Shown here one piece after another: positions 39,475-48,790 of a DNA stretch of 64,000 bases; position 1 is the first letter of the stretch, and each line of letters opens with the position of its first letter. Below the pieces are notes generated by a model, which had not been told where the DNA came from, did not search any database, and was given only the letters and a program-made list of their open reading frames with translations. Position numbers and translations under genes: made by a program. Origin of the DNA: Mesorhizobium ciceri WSM4083 (lineage in GTDB: Bacteria; Pseudomonadota; Alphaproteobacteria; Rhizobiales; Rhizobiaceae); NCBI RefSeq assembly GCF_000519305.1, contig NZ_JAFG01000004.1:434001-498000 (forward strand). The letters are read 5' to 3'.

Positions 39475-40775
39475 ATGCCGCGATCCGGCAGGAAGCGCGC
39501 GGCGCTTCGCTCTGGCATGCCGTCAGCCGTAACCGTCGAGAGCGGCCGGCGCTGCAGAGCGGAATCGATGTCGACCTCGCCATCGTCGGCGGCGGCTTTT
39601 CCGGCCTTTCAACCGCGCTGCATGCGGCGGGCAAAGGCCTTTCCGTCGCCGTTCTCGAAGCCGAGTTCATCGCCTGGGGTGCGACCGGCAGGAATGCGGG
39701 CTTTGTCGTGCCGAACTTCGCCAAAATGGATCCAGTCGACATACTGGCCCATCTCGGACCGTCGCGCGGCGAAAGGCTGATCGATTTCGCCGCCGGCAGC
39801 GCCGACCTGGTTTTCCGCCTGATCCGGCAGCACGGCATCGACTGCGACGCCGTGCAGAACGGATGGATCCAGCCGGCGCATTCGCCTGCCGCCTTCGAGA
39901 AGGTCAAATCACGTGCCGGGCAATGGGCGCAGCGTGGCCGGCCGGCAGTCACATTGGATCGGCAGGAAATCGAAACGCTGACGGGCGTGCCAGGCTATGT
40001 CGGCGGCTGGATGGATCGTTGCGGCGGCGTGCTCAATCCGGTCGCCTATGCGCGCGGGCTCGCGGATGCGGCGGAGAAGGCCGGCGCGAAGATCTTCGAG
40101 CAGACGCGCGTCACCTCGGTTGATCGGACAGCCGATGGCTGGATGCTGAAAACGCCATCTGGCTCGGTGCGCGCCGGCAAGGTGCTGATCGCCACCAACG
40201 CCTATGGCCGGTCCCTCAATCCGTCATTGCAGCGAACCTATTTCCCGCTCAAGGTTTTCCAGATCGCAACAGCGCCGCTGCCTCGTGAAGTGCGCAGCCG
40301 GTTGCTTCCCGGTGGGCAAGGTGTCGGCGACACCAAGCGCAATCTGTTCACCTTCCGCTTCGACGCCGAAAACCGGCTGATCAGCGGCGGCATGCATATC
40401 CTTGGCGCCGGTGCGGATACGCGCGTACCGCAGACGATCTGGCGAAGGCTCGGCCGGCATCTCGATCTGCCCAATCTGCCGCCGCTTGCCTATAGCTGGT
40501 CGGGAATGGCAGCGGTCGAACCGGATTTCCTGCCGCATCTGATCGACCTCGGCTCGGGCCTGATCGCCGGCCGCGCCTGCAACGGCCGCGGCATCGCCAT
40601 GACCACGGCGATGGGCAAGGTGCTGGCGGACTGGGCTGCTGGAACCGATGCCCGCGACCTGCCGCTGCCCTTCGCGGCGCCGGCGCCGATCCCGTTCCAC
40701 GCCTTGCTGCGGCACGCGCCCAACATGCTGCTCGGCTGGAGCATGCTGCGCGACCGGCTGGACGGGACGAGCTAG
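39471..40775 (+). CDS. FAD-dependent oxidoreductase, DAO family
   Basis: The 434-residue flavoenzyme has an N-terminal GGGFSGLSTA dinucleotide fold (residues 39-48) after a 30-residue lead, ATGRNAGFVVP shortly after, and a C-terminal GRACNGRGIAMTTAMGK segment. The pattern is that of the PuuB/DadA group, which oxidise secondary or primary amines to imines or aldehydes. The ATG overlaps the LivM stop, so the imported compound, or its product, is probably an amine. It ends 9 bases before the convergent GntR gene. Confidence 0.87.
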   Translation: MNAAIRQEARGASLWHAVSRNRRERPALQSGIDVDLAIVGGGFSGLSTALHAAGKGLSVAVLEAEFIAWGATGRNAGFVVPNFAKMDPVDILAHLGPSRGERLIDFAAGSADLVFRLIRQHGIDCDAVQNGWIQPAHSPAAFEKVKSRAGQWAQRGRPAVTLDRQEIETLTGVPGYVGGWMDRCGGVLNPVAYARGLADAAEKAGAKIFEQTRVTSVDRTADGWMLKTPSGSVRAGKVLIATNAYGRSLNPSLQRTYFPLKVFQIATAPLPREVRSRLLPGGQGVGDTKRNLFTFRFDAENRLISGGMHILGAGADTRVPQTIWRRLGRHLDLPNLPPLAYSWSGMAAVEPDFLPHLIDLGSGLIAGRACNGRGIAMTTAMGKVLADWAAGTDARDLPLPFAAPAPIPFHALLRHAPNMLLGWSMLRDRLDGTS

Positions 40776-40783
40776 GCCGACGG

Positions 40784-41440
40784 CTACCTGGCAGCGTCAA
40801 GGTTTGCAGATAGTACGGCGGCCGCCACGGCGATGTCCTTTTCTATGAAAATCCGCACGGTGGGACCGCTGCGCTGCTCCAGTGCGGCGACGATCTTGCG
40901 ATGCGCGTCGTTGGACTGCGGGATGTAGCGATCGGCCTGCATCAGCAGCTTGAGATAAGGCCCAACCCGCCCCCAGAGGTCGCGGATCATGTTGAGCAGG
41001 ATCGGTGCGCCGGCGTGCTGGTAGATGGCGAAGTGGAACGCCTCGTTCAACGAGAGATAGGCCCTGGCGTCGCCGGCCTCGATGGCACGCTGCATGCCGG
41101 CGAGCGTCGCTTGTATGTCAGCCAGCCCGCTTTCGCTCATCCTGGTCGCCGCCATCTCGCCCGCCAGTCCCTCGACGGCGATGCGGATGCGCGTCAGCTC
41201 CTCGAAGGCAGGCGCGGACAGCAACGGCACGATGACCGAGCGGTTGTTCTGCATCTCGAGCAGCCGCTCGGCGACAAGCCTCTGCAGCGCCTCGCGGATC
41301 GGTGTCGTCGAGATGCCGAACGTCTCGGCGAGCTTGCGGATGACCAGTGTCTGGCCCGGGCTGAAGCCGCCGGAAATCAACTCCTGCTTGAGCGCGCCAT
41401 AGGCGCGGTCATTCAGGGTTTGATGTTCGAGCTTCAGCAT
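40784..41440 (-). CDS. GntR-family regulator, FCD subgroup
   Basis: The 218-residue regulator has a winged helix near residues 10-70 (recognition segment STTPIREALQRLVAERLLE) followed by a FCD domain with LNEAFHFAIY and a late NDAHRKIV. It is similar in layout to the GntR at 35185-35919. The ATG at 41440 is 16 bases after the PLP-enzyme stop, so it is the last gene of the M20-kinase-PLP operon and probably regulates it. The frame to 41518 is a shadow. Confidence 0.87.
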   Translation of the reverse strand: MLKLEHQTLNDRAYGALKQELISGGFSPGQTLVIRKLAETFGISTTPIREALQRLVAERLLEMQNNRSVIVPLLSAPAFEELTRIRIAVEGLAGEMAATRMSESGLADIQATLAGMQRAIEAGDARAYLSLNEAFHFAIYQHAGAPILLNMIRDLWGRVGPYLKLLMQADRYIPQSNDAHRKIVAALEQRSGPTVRIFIEKDIAVAAAVLSANLDAAR

Positions 41441-41456
41441 GCGCGGCCCGCTCCGA

Positions 41457-42767
41457 TCACCAGTTCGACAAAGCGCGATCGAGCGTCTCGGCCAGTTGCT
41501 CGGCATTGTCCCTGGCAAACGGCAGTGGCGGCCTGATCTTCAGCACATTGCCGCGCGGACCGCAGGACGAGATCAGCACGCCGTCCTCGCGCATGGCGTC
41601 GACGACCGCCGATGTCTTGGTGGCGGCCAGCGCCTCGTCACCGTCCGCCGTCAGTTCGATGCCGAAATAGAGGCCGTTGTGCCTGATATCGGCGACCGCG
41701 CCATGCCGGCCCTGCAGGGCGCGCAGCAGCTCAGCCGTATAAGCGCCGACATTGCGCGCATTCTCGATCAGTCCTTCACCTTCGATCACCTGCAGCACAG
41801 CGAGGCCGACGGCGGCAGCGACTGGATTGCCGCCGAATGTGTTGAAGTAGCCGGTGTTCGAACCGAAGGACGCGACAAGCTGCGGCCGCACCAGCACGGC
41901 GCCCATCGGATGCCCGTCGCCGATCGGCTTGCCCATCGTGACGATGTCGGGCTCGATGCCATAGTTTGCGAAACCCCACATTCCCTGGCCAAGCCGGCCG
42001 AAGCCGGACTGGACCTCATCGGCAATGACGATGCCGCCGGCCTTTTTGACGTGATCCGCCGCTTCGCGCATCACCGCCGCATCGGGAAAGAAGATGCCGT
42101 CGCTGGAAAAGGCCGAGTCGAGAAGCAGCGCCGCCGGCTCGATGCCTTTTGTGCGCATGTCCTCGATGGCGGCGGCGACATTTTTAGCGAAATCATGCGC
42201 GGCCCGGCCACGGTCGCGGAATGTGTCCGGCGCCGACACGGTGCGATGGTGTGCGGGCACGCCCTTTGCCCCGACAGCAGCCGGTGAAAGCTGCGCCGTC
42301 GCGATCGTGGCGCCGTGATAGGCGAAGTCGGTGATGATCACCCCGGTGCCGCCGCTGGAATGCTGGGCGATGCGGATGGCGAGATCGTTGGCCTCGCTGC
42401 CGGTGCAGGTGAACATGGCATGGCCGAGATGGGCCGGAACGGTGCCGAGAAGCTTTTCCGCGTAATCGAGGATGATCTCGCTGAGATAGCGTGTGTGGGT
42501 GTTGAGCGTTGCGGCCTGTCCGGACAGCGCCTCGACAACGCGCGGGTGGCAGTGGCCGACCGAGGCGACGTTGTTATAGGCGTCGAGGAATCTGCGGCCC
42601 TGGGCATCGTAGAGCCACACACCGCTGCCGCGCACCAGATGAATCGGGTTGCGGTAGAAGGCGCGGTAGGTCGGCCCGAGCAGCCTGGCGCGGCGCTCGA
42701 GCAGCGCGCGCTCCGATGCAGCCGCGTCGGCATTTGAAGGATATGGCGAGGACAGGGACACGAGCAT
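41457..42767 (-). CDS. Class III PLP enzyme, phospho-lyase-like
   Basis: The 436-residue fold-type I PLP enzyme resembles the ammoniophospholyases (human AGXT2L1 and AGXT2L2) more than ordinary transaminases. TCTGSEAND lies at residues 120-128, Asp250 in IADEVQSGFGR binds the pyridine nitrogen and Lys280 in MGKPIGDGHPMGAV holds PLP; the GDGHP context is typical of that group. The stop of the APH-type kinase is directly adjacent, without a spacer. Those lyases remove phosphate and ammonia from 5-phosphohydroxylysine or phosphoethanolamine. Substrate here is inferred from the kinase. Confidence 0.85.
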   Translation of the reverse strand: MLVSLSSPYPSNADAAASERALLERRARLLGPTYRAFYRNPIHLVRGSGVWLYDAQGRRFLDAYNNVASVGHCHPRVVEALSGQAATLNTHTRYLSEIILDYAEKLLGTVPAHLGHAMFTCTGSEANDLAIRIAQHSSGGTGVIITDFAYHGATIATAQLSPAAVGAKGVPAHHRTVSAPDTFRDRGRAAHDFAKNVAAAIEDMRTKGIEPAALLLDSAFSSDGIFFPDAAVMREAADHVKKAGGIVIADEVQSGFGRLGQGMWGFANYGIEPDIVTMGKPIGDGHPMGAVLVRPQLVASFGSNTGYFNTFGGNPVAAAVGLAVLQVIEGEGLIENARNVGAYTAELLRALQGRHGAVADIRHNGLYFGIELTADGDEALAATKTSAVVDAMREDGVLISSCGPRGNVLKIRPPLPFARDNAEQLAETLDRALSNW

Positions 42768-43826
42768 CTACTCCGGATTGGAATGGTCGAGAAAATAGCG
42801 GCGAGCATCAGCGGACGACAGGTCGTCCAGCCGTGTGAGCGAGGCCCAGACTTCGGTGGCGAGGCGCAGCACGTAATCGCGCTTGGCCGGGAACCGCTCG
42901 GCCTGCCAACTGGCGATGTTGACAATGAGCGCAAGTCGGGCACGGATCAGGTCGAAAAGAATGCCGATCTCTTCGGCCTCCAATGGCTGCACCGACTGAT
43001 AGCCGGCGACAAAGCGCGCCGCCGGCGCAAGCGGATGACCTTCCGCCGGCCAGCGGTAGACGGCGCCGATGGCGAGGTCGCAGATCAGCGGTGAATGGAT
43101 CATGTCGCCGAAATCGAGGATGCCGCTGACGATCTCCGGCCGCGACGCGTCCATCACCACATTGTAGGAGTTCATGTCGTTGTGGACGATCTGCGCGCGC
43201 AGGGTGGGGATGACCGGCGCCGCATGCTCCTCGAAGGAGTCGATCGCGCGCTCGACCGTCGCCCGCCGGCTCGGATCGGTGATGTGCGCCATCATCGGCC
43301 GTGTCTTGGCGACCTTGCGGATGTCCCAGAGCAGGTCGTTGCCAGCGGCCGGGTGGAAGAAGCCGCGCAGCGCCCTGCCAAGGCGGGCGAGGAAGATGCC
43401 AAGATTGCGATCCTGCGCCTCGGAAGTCGGTGAGCGCGACAGCAACTGGCCGGGCAGATAGGTCACCAGCCGGATGATGCGCGGCGCCGATCCAGCGACG
43501 CTGACCGCGAACTGCGCTTCGCCCTCGAGGCTTTTGCGCACCGAGGGAACCGGCAAAGTGGGGTCGACCGCAAGGATGTGGTCGAGCGCCTTGTTCTGGA
43601 AATCGGTGAAGCCGGCCTCTTCCGCCGGATGGGAGATTTTCAGGACGAACTCGCCATCGCCATCGGTCTGGATATGGAAATTGTGGTCGCGTTCGCCAGG
43701 CAGCGGACGCGCGGTGCCGGTGAGCCCATAGTGCTGGCGCAGGATGGCAAGCGCGTCGGCGGTCGAGACATCCGGCGCGTCCTCGGCGAGCGTTTCGCCG
43801 AACGCATCGGGGACGGCCGTATTCAT
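42768..43826 (-). CDS. APH-type kinase, hydroxylysine-kinase-like
   Basis: The 352-residue kinase of the aminoglycoside-phosphotransferase fold has a candidate ATP-site Lys63 (VLKISHP), the catalytic loop HNDMNSYNVV (His215, Asp217, Asn222) and metal site DFGD at 238-241. It lies between an M20 peptidase gene (4-base overlap) and a phospho-lyase-like PLP gene. Human HYKK, an APH-fold enzyme, phosphorylates 5-hydroxylysine before AGXT2L2 acts, so a hydroxylysine role is the leading idea. Ethanolamine and homoserine are alternatives. The ATG at 43826 is preferred over 43856. Confidence 0.83.
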   Translation of the reverse strand: MNTAVPDAFGETLAEDAPDVSTADALAILRQHYGLTGTARPLPGERDHNFHIQTDGDGEFVLKISHPAEEAGFTDFQNKALDHILAVDPTLPVPSVRKSLEGEAQFAVSVAGSAPRIIRLVTYLPGQLLSRSPTSEAQDRNLGIFLARLGRALRGFFHPAAGNDLLWDIRKVAKTRPMMAHITDPSRRATVERAIDSFEEHAAPVIPTLRAQIVHNDMNSYNVVMDASRPEIVSGILDFGDMIHSPLICDLAIGAVYRWPAEGHPLAPAARFVAGYQSVQPLEAEEIGILFDLIRARLALIVNIASWQAERFPAKRDYVLRLATEVWASLTRLDDLSSADARRYFLDHSNPE

Positions 43827-45121
43827 GGCTTGGCCTCGACAGGTTCGAGGCCGCACCAGTCGGCAATGAACAGCGCGATCGTCTGGGTGACCTTGCGCAC
43901 CGAGTCGAGATCGACCGCTTCGTCATAGCCATGCGGCATGCGGCAGATCGGGCCGTAGACGATCGCCGGCGTGTCGGCGTAGAGGCCGAAGAAACGCGCA
44001 TCGGTTGTCGCCGATGTGACGTGTTCCGTCAGCGGCTCGCCCCACACGGCGGTATGGCTGCGGCGCAGCACGGCTTCCATCTCGTCGGCGCCCTCCAGCA
44101 CATAGCCCTCGGCCATGAAGCCGTTGTAGGTCATCGTCGGTGGGCGATTGGCCAGGAACGGATCGGCACGCGCCGCGTCGGCAATGCAGGCTTCAAGCTC
44201 GGCCCTGGCGTCTTCGAGCCTCTGGCCGGGATAGGTGGCGACGCGCATCTCGAAGACACAGCGCGCCGGAACGCTCGATGTCCACTCGCCGCCTTCGATC
44301 TTGCCGAGGTTGAAGCGGATCGGATGCGGATGATCGTGGAAATGCTTGTCGTCGACCTTGCGCGCGTTCCAGACGATTTCGAGCTGCTTCAGCGCCTGGA
44401 TGATGATGAAGGCTTTTTCGATGGCATTGGCGCCGGCCGAGAATGCACCCGAGGCATGCTGCGGGTCGCCGTCGACCTCGACCCGGAACCAGATCGGACC
44501 GACCTGTGCCCGCATCAATCTCGGCTCCAGCGGTTCGGGAATAAAGGCGGCGTCGGCGCGGTAGCCGCGCTGCAGGCAAGCGAGCGCGCCATTGCCGGTG
44601 CATTCTTCCTCGACCACCGACTGCAGGTAAACGTTCGCGGCCGGCTGATAGCCAAGGCTGCGCAAGGCGGTCAGCGCATAGAGGCAGGCGGACAGGCCGG
44701 CCTTCATGTCGCCGGCGCCGCGGCCATGCATCCAGCCGTCCTCGATCACCGGGTCGTAGGGATCGCGCACCCAGCGGTCGAGCGGTCCGGTCGGCACGAC
44801 ATCGATATGGCCGTTGAGGATCAGCGAGCGGCCGGTCGCGGTTCTCGGCGTGTGCGTGGCAACGACATTGAAGGCATCATCATAGGAAACCGCCACAGGT
44901 GAAAAACCGGGCAAGTCGCGGATCGCATCGACATCGACGCGCCACATGTCGACCGCATAGCCGTTAGCCTCATAGGCAGCCGCCATGAACGATTGTGCGG
45001 CATGTTCCTCGCCACGCTGGGATGGAAACCGCACGAGGTCTTGCAGAAACGCGACCTGTCGGGCGAAGCCGTCATCGACCGCGCTCAGAATGGCCTCATC
45101 CGCAATCCGCTCAGGCATCAT
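43823..45121 (-). CDS. M20-family peptidase/deacylase
   Basis: The 432-residue metallohydrolase of the ArgE/DapE/ACY1 family has LNGHIDVVPTGP (His and Asp of the di-zinc site, about residues 98-109), GRGAGDMKAG, and catalytic Glu-Glu in VVEEECTGNG. No signal peptide is evident. As first gene of the operon it may release the amino acid handled by the kinase and PLP enzyme from an N-acyl or dipeptide form. It overlaps the kinase start by 4 bases. The upstream gap holds AT-rich CATAT elements that could be GntR sites. Confidence 0.87.
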   Translation of the reverse strand: MMPERIADEAILSAVDDGFARQVAFLQDLVRFPSQRGEEHAAQSFMAAAYEANGYAVDMWRVDVDAIRDLPGFSPVAVSYDDAFNVVATHTPRTATGRSLILNGHIDVVPTGPLDRWVRDPYDPVIEDGWMHGRGAGDMKAGLSACLYALTALRSLGYQPAANVYLQSVVEEECTGNGALACLQRGYRADAAFIPEPLEPRLMRAQVGPIWFRVEVDGDPQHASGAFSAGANAIEKAFIIIQALKQLEIVWNARKVDDKHFHDHPHPIRFNLGKIEGGEWTSSVPARCVFEMRVATYPGQRLEDARAELEACIADAARADPFLANRPPTMTYNGFMAEGYVLEGADEMEAVLRRSHTAVWGEPLTEHVTSATTDARFFGLYADTPAIVYGPICRMPHGYDEAVDLDSVRKVTQTIALFIADWCGLEPVEAKP

Positions 45122-45287
45122 ATTTCACTTTCTTCTGGATGGTGTATCATATCTCATATGCCATTCCTGTGAAATGCAAGAGGCATACGCGCCAAACTTT
45201 CAGTCCAGGACTTGCCGTTCGATGCTGCCATGGTCTTGGGGAGTTGGCATCGGATGCAGCAAGCCGATACTGCTATCTCTGGAAGAC

Positions 45288-45980
45288 ATGACGAGGAATG
45301 CGTTGATCACCGAAGACACGATGCCGGCCGAAATCACCGATCTCGCCATTGGCTACCATCGCCTGCCGGCGGGCAAGCTTGCCAATGCGGTGACGTGGAT
45401 GGAGGCGCGCTCGCCGCAGCCCGATCTCGCGCACCCCTTGGCCATGACACGGATCACGACGCCCGACTGCGCTTCCTATCGGGCGATCTTCCTCGAGATC
45501 GGCGCGCCCTGGCTGTGGGATCGCGTCCCCGAAATGTCCGACGCCGAGATCGCGGCGCATTTTGCCGATCCGCGCCAGCATCTCTATTACGGCCATGACG
45601 AGACCGGCGCGCATCTCGGCATGGTCGAGTTCTTCGCCGCCGACAGCAGCGAGATCGAGATCACCTATTTCGGCCTGTTCCCCTCCCTGACCGGCCGAGG
45701 TTTCGGCAAGCGGCTGATGGCTGGCGCACTGGATCTCGCATGGCGCCTCAACCCGAACCGTATCTGGCTGCATACAAGCAGCTTCGACCATCACAGCGTC
45801 ATCGGGTTCTACAGCGCCTGCGGGTTCGCGCCCTTTGCGACGGGATTTGAGATCGTCGACGATCCCCGGATCAAGGGAACCTTGCCGCGCCATGTTGCAC
45901 CGCAGATTCCGCTGATCGAAGCAGAGCGGGGCACTGGCAACCGCGCCTCCCCGCAGAACCGGCAGGTTGTGCGGACCTAG
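45288..45980 (+). CDS. GNAT-family N-acetyltransferase
   Basis: The 230-residue protein has the GNAT core in its C-terminal half: strand EIEITYFGLFPSLTGRGFGKRLM contains the acetyl-CoA loop GRGFGK (about residues 136-141), followed by HTSSFDHHSVIGFYSACGF. ATG 45288 has GGAAGA upstream; ATG 45321 is an alternative. Its TAG is directly followed by the LAL regulator ATG, so the two are probably one transcript. The acceptor substrate is unknown. Confidence 0.82.
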   Translation: MTRNALITEDTMPAEITDLAIGYHRLPAGKLANAVTWMEARSPQPDLAHPLAMTRITTPDCASYRAIFLEIGAPWLWDRVPEMSDAEIAAHFADPRQHLYYGHDETGAHLGMVEFFAADSSEIEITYFGLFPSLTGRGFGKRLMAGALDLAWRLNPNRIWLHTSSFDHHSVIGFYSACGFAPFATGFEIVDDPRIKGTLPRHVAPQIPLIEAERGTGNRASPQNRQVVRT

Positions 45981-48707
45981 ATGAGAGCAGCTCCGCAATC
46001 CGTCAGCCAAGCGTCGCCGCACCATCGCCGATGGGTTCGCCGCGAGACCATCCTGTCGACGCTGGAGCGCCATATCGACACGCGCATCGTGCTGTTCGCC
46101 GCGCCGGCCGGCTTCGGCAAATCGACGACGATGGCGCAATGGGCCGCGGAAGTCGCGCGCCACGGCCGGCTGACAGCATGGCTGTCCTGCGAGGCAACGG
46201 ACAATGACGAAGGTGCCTTCCTATCGCATCTGGTGGGCGCGCTGCGCCATCTGGTGCAGAGCCCGGCGGAACTCGACCTAGCCTTCCAGTCGAGCCCCAT
46301 CCCCCAGCTCGATGTCGTGCTCTCGGCACTTGTGGCGGGCCTCGCGGCGCGCGAGGCCGACATCACCTTGTTCTTCGACGACTACCACGCCATCGAGGCG
46401 CCGGCGGTGAAGCGGTTCATGGAGCGCCTGACCCGGCAGGCGCCGGCAAACGTTGCCTTCGTCATCGGCTCGCGCAGCCTGCCCGACCTGCAACTCGGCA
46501 AGCTCAGGGTGCTAGGCGACGTTTTCGAGATCGGGCCCGACGATCTGCGTTTCGCTTCGTCCGAGGCCGAAGCCTTCTTCAACGAGAAGCTGGGCCTGAG
46601 CGTCAGCAGCGGCACGGTGGAAACCTTGTGCTCGCGCACCGAAGGATGGGCCGCCGGGCTGCAGCTGGCCTCGCTGTCGCTGAGTGCCGCACATGCACCC
46701 GAAACCGTCATCGGCAACTTCACCGGCGCCAACCGCAACGTCGCCGACTTCCTGATGGGCGAAGTGTTCCTGGAACTGCCGCCGGCAATCGCAAAGTTCC
46801 TGCTCTACAGCTCGATCTTCGAACGCTTCAGCGCCGAAGCCTGCCGGGCGGTGATGCGGGCGGCCGATGCCGAGGCGGCGATCACAGAGATCGAAACGCG
46901 CAACCTGTTCCTCGTCCCGCTCGACGAAGAGCGGCGCTGGTTCCGCTACCATCATCTGTTCCGCGATTTCCTCAGCCGCGAAATGGAACGGCGCGAACCG
47001 GAGATGATCGCGCCGCTGCATCTGGCGGCGGCCGAATGGTTCGGCGAGCGCAAGATGCTGACCGAGGCGATCGGCCACGCGCTCGCCGCTGGCGACCAGG
47101 CCCGCGCGGCGGTGTTCGTCGAGAACAACGCGCTCGACCTCATCGCCCAGTGCCAGCTTCTTTACGTACGCCAGTTGCTGGCACTGCTGCCGAGGAAGCT
47201 GATCGACCAGCGCATCCGGCTGCAGCTCGTCGTGCTGTGGCTGGCGGTGCACAGCAGCCAACCCGAGATTGCCCAGCAGACGCTGAGCAATGCGCGCAAG
47301 CTGGTCGAGACCGGACCGACCGACAGCAATGACCCAGGCACGATGACCGGCACGACGATCGAGGCCGAGCTCGTGGTTCTCGCCGCTGCCGTCTACAGCA
47401 CGCTGGAGCAGTTCGATCAGGCGCGCGACACAGCCCTTGCGGCGCTGCGCGTCATCGCACCCGATGCCTGGTTCATGGAGGGCGCGACCGCCAATGTCAT
47501 CGGCTACAATCTCTATGCGCTGGGTGACCTCGAAGGTGCGCGCGCCGCGATCGATGCGGCGCGACGGGCACATGAGCGAAGCGGCAGTCTGCTCGGCGTC
47601 ACCATCGCCAATTGCTACATGGCCGTCGTCGAGCGTTCGGCGGGACGCTTGCCCGCCGCCGAACGGCTGCTGCGCAACGCCATCATCGAGGCCAGGGCGC
47701 GGATCGGTGCAAACTCCTATGCCGAGGCCTTGGCCGGAACGCTGCTTGCCGAACTTGCCTACGAGACCAATGCGTCGGGCGAGGCGCTGACCCTGGTCGA
47801 GAATCTCGGACCGCAGATCGAAGGCGCGGCGGTCATCGTCTATCCCCTGGCCAGCGTACCGACCTATGCCCGCGTGCTGCAGCTGACCGGTCGCACCGAA
47901 GCGGCACTGGACATGCTGGAGCGCGTCTATCAACGCGTACACGGCACGGTGTATCGCCGCCTGGCATCGATGATCGTGCATGACCGCATACGTGTGCTGC
48001 TCGACCAGAACCGTATTGCCGAGGCGCGCGCGCTGCTGACCGAGCATCGCGGCGAAGGGACCGAGGCTTCGATGGCCATCACCACCGCCAACGAGTTCGA
48101 GTTCTTCGCCGAAGGCCGCCTGCTGACGGCCGAGAAATCCTATACAGCTGCGGCGCAGGTTTTCGAGGCGCTGCTGGAGCGCACGAAAGACAGCGGGCGC
48201 ATGCGCCGCCATATATTGGCGCTGATCCTGCACGCCAAAGCGGCCAGCGCTGCCCACGACCAACGCGAGGCAGACCGCAATCTCCTCGATGCATTGCGCC
48301 TCGCCCAACCCTCCGGCTTCATCCGTTCCTTCGTCGACGAGGGAAGGCCTGTTATCGACGGGTTGATGCGGCTGCGTGCGGCCCAGGCAAAGACCGATCC
48401 AGCACTGTCAGCCTATGCCACGCGCATCATCGACGCCGCGCAGACAATGCCTGTCGCGACACGCAAGCTGGCTGCACCAGCCGCTGAGAAGGAACAGCTC
48501 ACCCAGCGCGAGGCCGAACTGCTGCGCTATCTCACCGAGGGCATGTCCAATCGCGATATCGCCTTGGCGCTGTCGGTGAGCGAAACCACGGTGAAATGGC
48601 ACCTGAAGAACATTTTCGGCAAGCTCGCGGTGACCAACCGGGTCCAGGCCGTGCGCGCCGCGCAAGGGTCCGCAGGCGCCCATACCCCTCCGAAAGGAGG
48701 GGCATAG
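45981..48707 (+). CDS. MalT-like LAL regulator, LuxR-type HTH
   Basis: The 908-residue regulator belongs to the large ATP-binding LuxR group typified by MalT. Walker A APAGFGKST is at residues 41-49, Walker B FFDDYH near 133-138, then a long helical TPR-like sensor region, and a C-terminal LuxR helix-turn-helix (about 835-895, LTQREAELLRYLTEGMSNRD to VSETTVKWHLKNIF in part). Such proteins bind ATP and an inducer, oligomerise and activate operons. Next downstream are the deacetylase-like enzyme and a LIV importer, its likely targets. Confidence 0.9.
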   Translation: MRAAPQSVSQASPHHRRWVRRETILSTLERHIDTRIVLFAAPAGFGKSTTMAQWAAEVARHGRLTAWLSCEATDNDEGAFLSHLVGALRHLVQSPAELDLAFQSSPIPQLDVVLSALVAGLAAREADITLFFDDYHAIEAPAVKRFMERLTRQAPANVAFVIGSRSLPDLQLGKLRVLGDVFEIGPDDLRFASSEAEAFFNEKLGLSVSSGTVETLCSRTEGWAAGLQLASLSLSAAHAPETVIGNFTGANRNVADFLMGEVFLELPPAIAKFLLYSSIFERFSAEACRAVMRAADAEAAITEIETRNLFLVPLDEERRWFRYHHLFRDFLSREMERREPEMIAPLHLAAAEWFGERKMLTEAIGHALAAGDQARAAVFVENNALDLIAQCQLLYVRQLLALLPRKLIDQRIRLQLVVLWLAVHSSQPEIAQQTLSNARKLVETGPTDSNDPGTMTGTTIEAELVVLAAAVYSTLEQFDQARDTALAALRVIAPDAWFMEGATANVIGYNLYALGDLEGARAAIDAARRAHERSGSLLGVTIANCYMAVVERSAGRLPAAERLLRNAIIEARARIGANSYAEALAGTLLAELAYETNASGEALTLVENLGPQIEGAAVIVYPLASVPTYARVLQLTGRTEAALDMLERVYQRVHGTVYRRLASMIVHDRIRVLLDQNRIAEARALLTEHRGEGTEASMAITTANEFEFFAEGRLLTAEKSYTAAAQVFEALLERTKDSGRMRRHILALILHAKAASAAHDQREADRNLLDALRLAQPSGFIRSFVDEGRPVIDGLMRLRAAQAKTDPALSAYATRIIDAAQTMPVATRKLAAPAAEKEQLTQREAELLRYLTEGMSNRDIALALSVSETTVKWHLKNIFGKLAVTNRVQAVRAAQGSAGAHTPPKGGA

Positions 48708-48736
48708 ATAACAGGCGCGACCCCTCTTTCGGGTCG
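48685..48736 (+). terminator. Tandem hairpins ending the LAL gene
   Basis: A 7-bp perfect stem with a GAAA tetraloop (48685-48702) covers the last codons of the LAL gene. A second stem, CGACCC/GGGTCG with a 7-base loop, lies at 48718-48736. Together they could end or slow transcription before the deacetylase-like gene. The first right arm happens to contain AAGGAGG, but no start codon follows it. Confidence 0.5.
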
Positions 48737-48790
48737 GGCCACATGATCGTTAGCCTGCTAGCGTCACCTGGTTTTCAGAGGACGCTGCGG

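Noticed and set aside
46512..48308. 598-codon open frame on the minus strand
   Set aside because: It is antisense to the LAL regulator, whose ATPase and LuxR domains are clear; composition is Arg/Gln/His-rich as in shadows.
48694..48702. AAGGAGGGG as a ribosome-binding site
   Set aside because: It lies in a hairpin at the end of the LAL gene and no start codon follows at a usable distance.
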